NCBI GenBank assembly: GCA_945896935.1
Contig: CAMDER010000026.1
Span: forward strand, 1 to 14,131
Source of the DNA: Bifidobacterium breve
GTDB taxonomy: Bacteria > Actinomycetota > Acidimicrobiia > Acidimicrobiales > Ilumatobacteraceae
Length of the DNA stretch: 14,131 nt
Direction: 5' to 3'
How positions within the stretch are numbered: the stretch's first letter is position 1; each line of letters begins with the position of its first letter. Positions 12,989 through 14,131 of the stretch are shown here, piece by piece. The notes below the pieces were generated by a model, which saw nothing but the letters and a program-made list of their open reading frames with translations, had not been told where the DNA came from and did not search any database. The position numbers and the translations under genes are program-made.

Positions 12989-13678
12989 GTGACAGATCAA
13001 TCTCAACCAACTCTCGGTGCTCGACTCTTGGCCGAAGGTGTTGGTAGCGCCTTCTTGGTCGCTGTTGTGGTTGGTTCGGGCATCATGGCGCAACGACTTT
13101 CGCCCAATGACCTCGGCTTGCAGTTGTTAGAAAATGCTGCAGCAACTACTGGCGGATTGATTGCCTTAATCTTGGCACTGGGACCAGTTTCGGGCGCTCA
13201 TTTCAACCCTGTTGTTTCGTTAGTGACACGGTTGTTCGGTGGATTGACGAATAAAGAATTAGTGCTGTACTCCATCGTGCAAATTGTTGGTGCTTGCATC
13301 GGAGCAATGATCGCCAATGTCATGTTTGAACTTGACGCCGTGAACTGGTCAACAAAAGATCGCTCGTCCGGGGCCCTGTGGTTCTCGGAGATGATTGCGA
13401 CGATCGGATTAGTCGTCGTTATCTTTTGCATTGTGCGCAGCGGTCGGGCCTCGGCAGTTCCCTACGCAGTGGGCGTCTGGATTGGAGCAGCATATTGGTT
13501 CACATCATCGACGAGTTTCGCTAACCCCGCTGTTGATTTTGCTCGTTCAATGTCGGACACATTTGCGGGTATCAAGCCCTCATCAATTCCGGGATTTTTG
13601 GTTGCTCAGTTGGTCGGAGGAATCGTGGCTTTCTTTTTGGTGAAGACGCTGTATCCAATTGCAAAAGAACAAAAGTGA
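12989..13678 (+). CDS. Aquaporin/MIP-family channel with altered selectivity filter
   Basis: A 229-residue six-helix membrane channel of the major intrinsic protein family, which passes water, glycerol or other small neutral solutes. The first half-helix motif is GAHFNPVVS (69-77), with NPV in place of NPA. The second is FANPAVDFARS (177-187), with a normal NPA at 179-181. Aquaporins and glycerol channels normally have Arg right after the second NPA, forming the ar/R filter; here that residue is Val182. A similar substitution is known, from memory, in the arsenical channel AqpS, and the NPAVxxAR...SDTFAGI text resembles that branch. No ars genes are in the window. The only start that keeps the first helix is the GTG at 12989, which is preceded by the leaderless-type motif. 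The gene ends 27 bases before the convergent M20 gene. Confidence 0.88.
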   Translation: MTDQSQPTLGARLLAEGVGSAFLVAVVVGSGIMAQRLSPNDLGLQLLENAAATTGGLIALILALGPVSGAHFNPVVSLVTRLFGGLTNKELVLYSIVQIVGACIGAMIANVMFELDAVNWSTKDRSSGALWFSEMIATIGLVVVIFCIVRSGRASAVPYAVGVWIGAAYWFTSSTSFANPAVDFARSMSDTFAGIKPSSIPGFLVAQLVGGIVAFFLVKTLYPIAKEQK

Positions 13679-13695
13679 CGCCACGCAATTCTTTT
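13663..13695. terminator. A/T-rich inverted repeat at the aquaporin/M20 convergent junction
   Basis: AAAAGAA (13663-13669) pairs with TTCTTTT (13689-13695), and GTG-ACGC-CAC (13675-13684) can pair inside the loop. The T-rich arm on each strand would give a bidirectional weak terminator between the two convergent genes. The stem is A/U-rich and interrupted, so confidence is low. Confidence 0.3.
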
Positions 13696-13705
13696 AAACT
13701 TAGAT

Positions 13706-14131
13706 TTATAGCTTTCCGTCAACCATCAATTGAATCGCCCGACGACATGTTCGGTTGAATGCATCCACTGCCATGAACAGATGCTCATCAGAAGTGTCTT
13801 CTTCTTTGGTGTGGCTTAAGCCAGCAATTGACGATGAAAAAATCATGACTGTCGGAATACTGCGAGCCATTTCACTGGCATCGTGAAGTGCTCCACTAGG
13901 CAATTCAACGTCATGCCCTTCAACTTCGCGAACACTCGTACGCGCGGCATCAAGAAGTTCTGGGTGAAACGGCATCGGGGGAATACGGAAGATGTGTTCA
14001 AACTCAACAGTGCATCCTTCGGCCTCGGCAGCGGCGTGAGCTGCAGCGATGCTTTCTGAATGCATCACTGCTAATTCTCGGGCGTCGATATGGCGCATAT
14101 CAAGAGTGATGGTGGTTTCACCAGCAACTGC
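13706..14131 (-). CDS. M20-family metallohydrolase (carbamoylase/allantoate-hydrolase type), N-terminal part outside window
   Basis: The last 141 residues of a zinc-dependent amidohydrolase of the M20 group that includes N-carbamoyl-L-amino acid hydrolases, beta-ureidopropionase and allantoate amidohydrolase. The frame is open to the right edge (the first codons read AVAGETTITLDMRH), so the gene continues beyond 14131 and the ATG at 14098 is internal. Visible features are the lid-domain strand TITLDMRHIDA, then FRIPPMPFHPELL, then LPSGALHDASEMA (residues 77-89 of this fragment), and finally IAGLSHTKEED, whose His107 is the expected last metal ligand. The family consensus at the second site is SGAGHDA; here the second Gly is Leu. 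Which amide it hydrolyses cannot be decided from this part. It ends in TAA. Confidence 0.88.
   Translation of the reverse strand, partial: AVAGETTITLDMRHIDARELAVMHSESIAAAHAAAEAEGCTVEFEHIFRIPPMPFHPELLDAARTSVREVEGHDVELPSGALHDASEMARSIPTVMIFSSSIAGLSHTKEEDTSDEHLFMAVDAFNRTCRRAIQLMVDGKL

Noticed and set aside
12981..12992. Three-codon ORF ATG-ACT-AGG-TGA overlapping the aquaporin start, as a regulatory leader peptide
   Set aside because: If transcription starts at the GTG, this ATG is not transcribed. The ATG is part of the CAGAATGACT promoter-like motif, which also occurs before HAD without the TGA stop.
1..14131. CRISPR array, tRNA/rRNA/tmRNA, insertion sequence, prophage or defence genes
   Set aside because: No regularly spaced repeats, no RNA-gene signature, no transposase or integrase and no terminal inverted repeats were seen on reading through. 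A tRNAscan/Infernal run would be decisive for small RNAs.

Overview
The window looks like a chromosomal segment from an actinobacterium of intermediate base composition. The order comF, secA, prfB, ftsE, ftsX is an actinobacterial housekeeping arrangement, and the MenB, group II truncated haemoglobin and SecA proteins all read as close actinobacterial homologues. Long runs of threonine flanking an L,D-transpeptidase are reminiscent of Acidimicrobiia (Ilumatobacter-like lineages). That class-level guess is inference, not proof.

Layout. Bases 1-465 hold the 3' part of comF (+). It runs tail to tail, with a 23-base overlap, into a HAD-family phosphatase (-). A divergent spacer of about 100 bases leads to the main plus-strand cluster: secA, prfB, ftsE, ftsX, a crotonase-fold acyl-CoA enzyme and a trHbO globin. 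The spacing is tight (7 bases, 76 bases, 1-base overlap, 21 bases, 4-base overlap), so all or most of it may be read as one transcript, with a possible extra control point in the 76-base prfB-ftsE gap. A convergent minus-strand cluster follows, read menB, SpoU/TrmH-type RNA methyltransferase, purU. Next come a plus-strand lipoprotein-like L,D-transpeptidase, a minus-strand FkbM-type methyltransferase, a plus-strand aquaporin-family channel, and the 3' part of a minus-strand M20 metallohydrolase that runs off the right edge.

How the genes relate. SecA drives protein export, RF2 terminates translation at UGA/UAA, and FtsEX couples division to cell-wall hydrolysis. The L,D-transpeptidase makes 3-3 peptidoglycan cross-links. 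MenB (menaquinone), PurU (one-carbon/formate metabolism) and the crotonase are metabolic. Nothing points to a mobile element, CRISPR array, prophage or defence island. I found no tRNA, rRNA or insertion sequence. No stretch above 300 bases lacks a gene.

The most interesting structure is regulatory. At least four genes have a -10-like hexamer exactly six bases before an ATG or GTG start, which fits leaderless transcription. Two of them (HAD and aquaporin) share an identical 10-mer there. Other points are the absence of hpf between comF and secA and of smpB after ftsX, a crotonase lacking both classical hydratase glutamates, and an aquaporin with Val where the selectivity-filter Arg is expected. 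I did not find a convincing undescribed multi-gene system.
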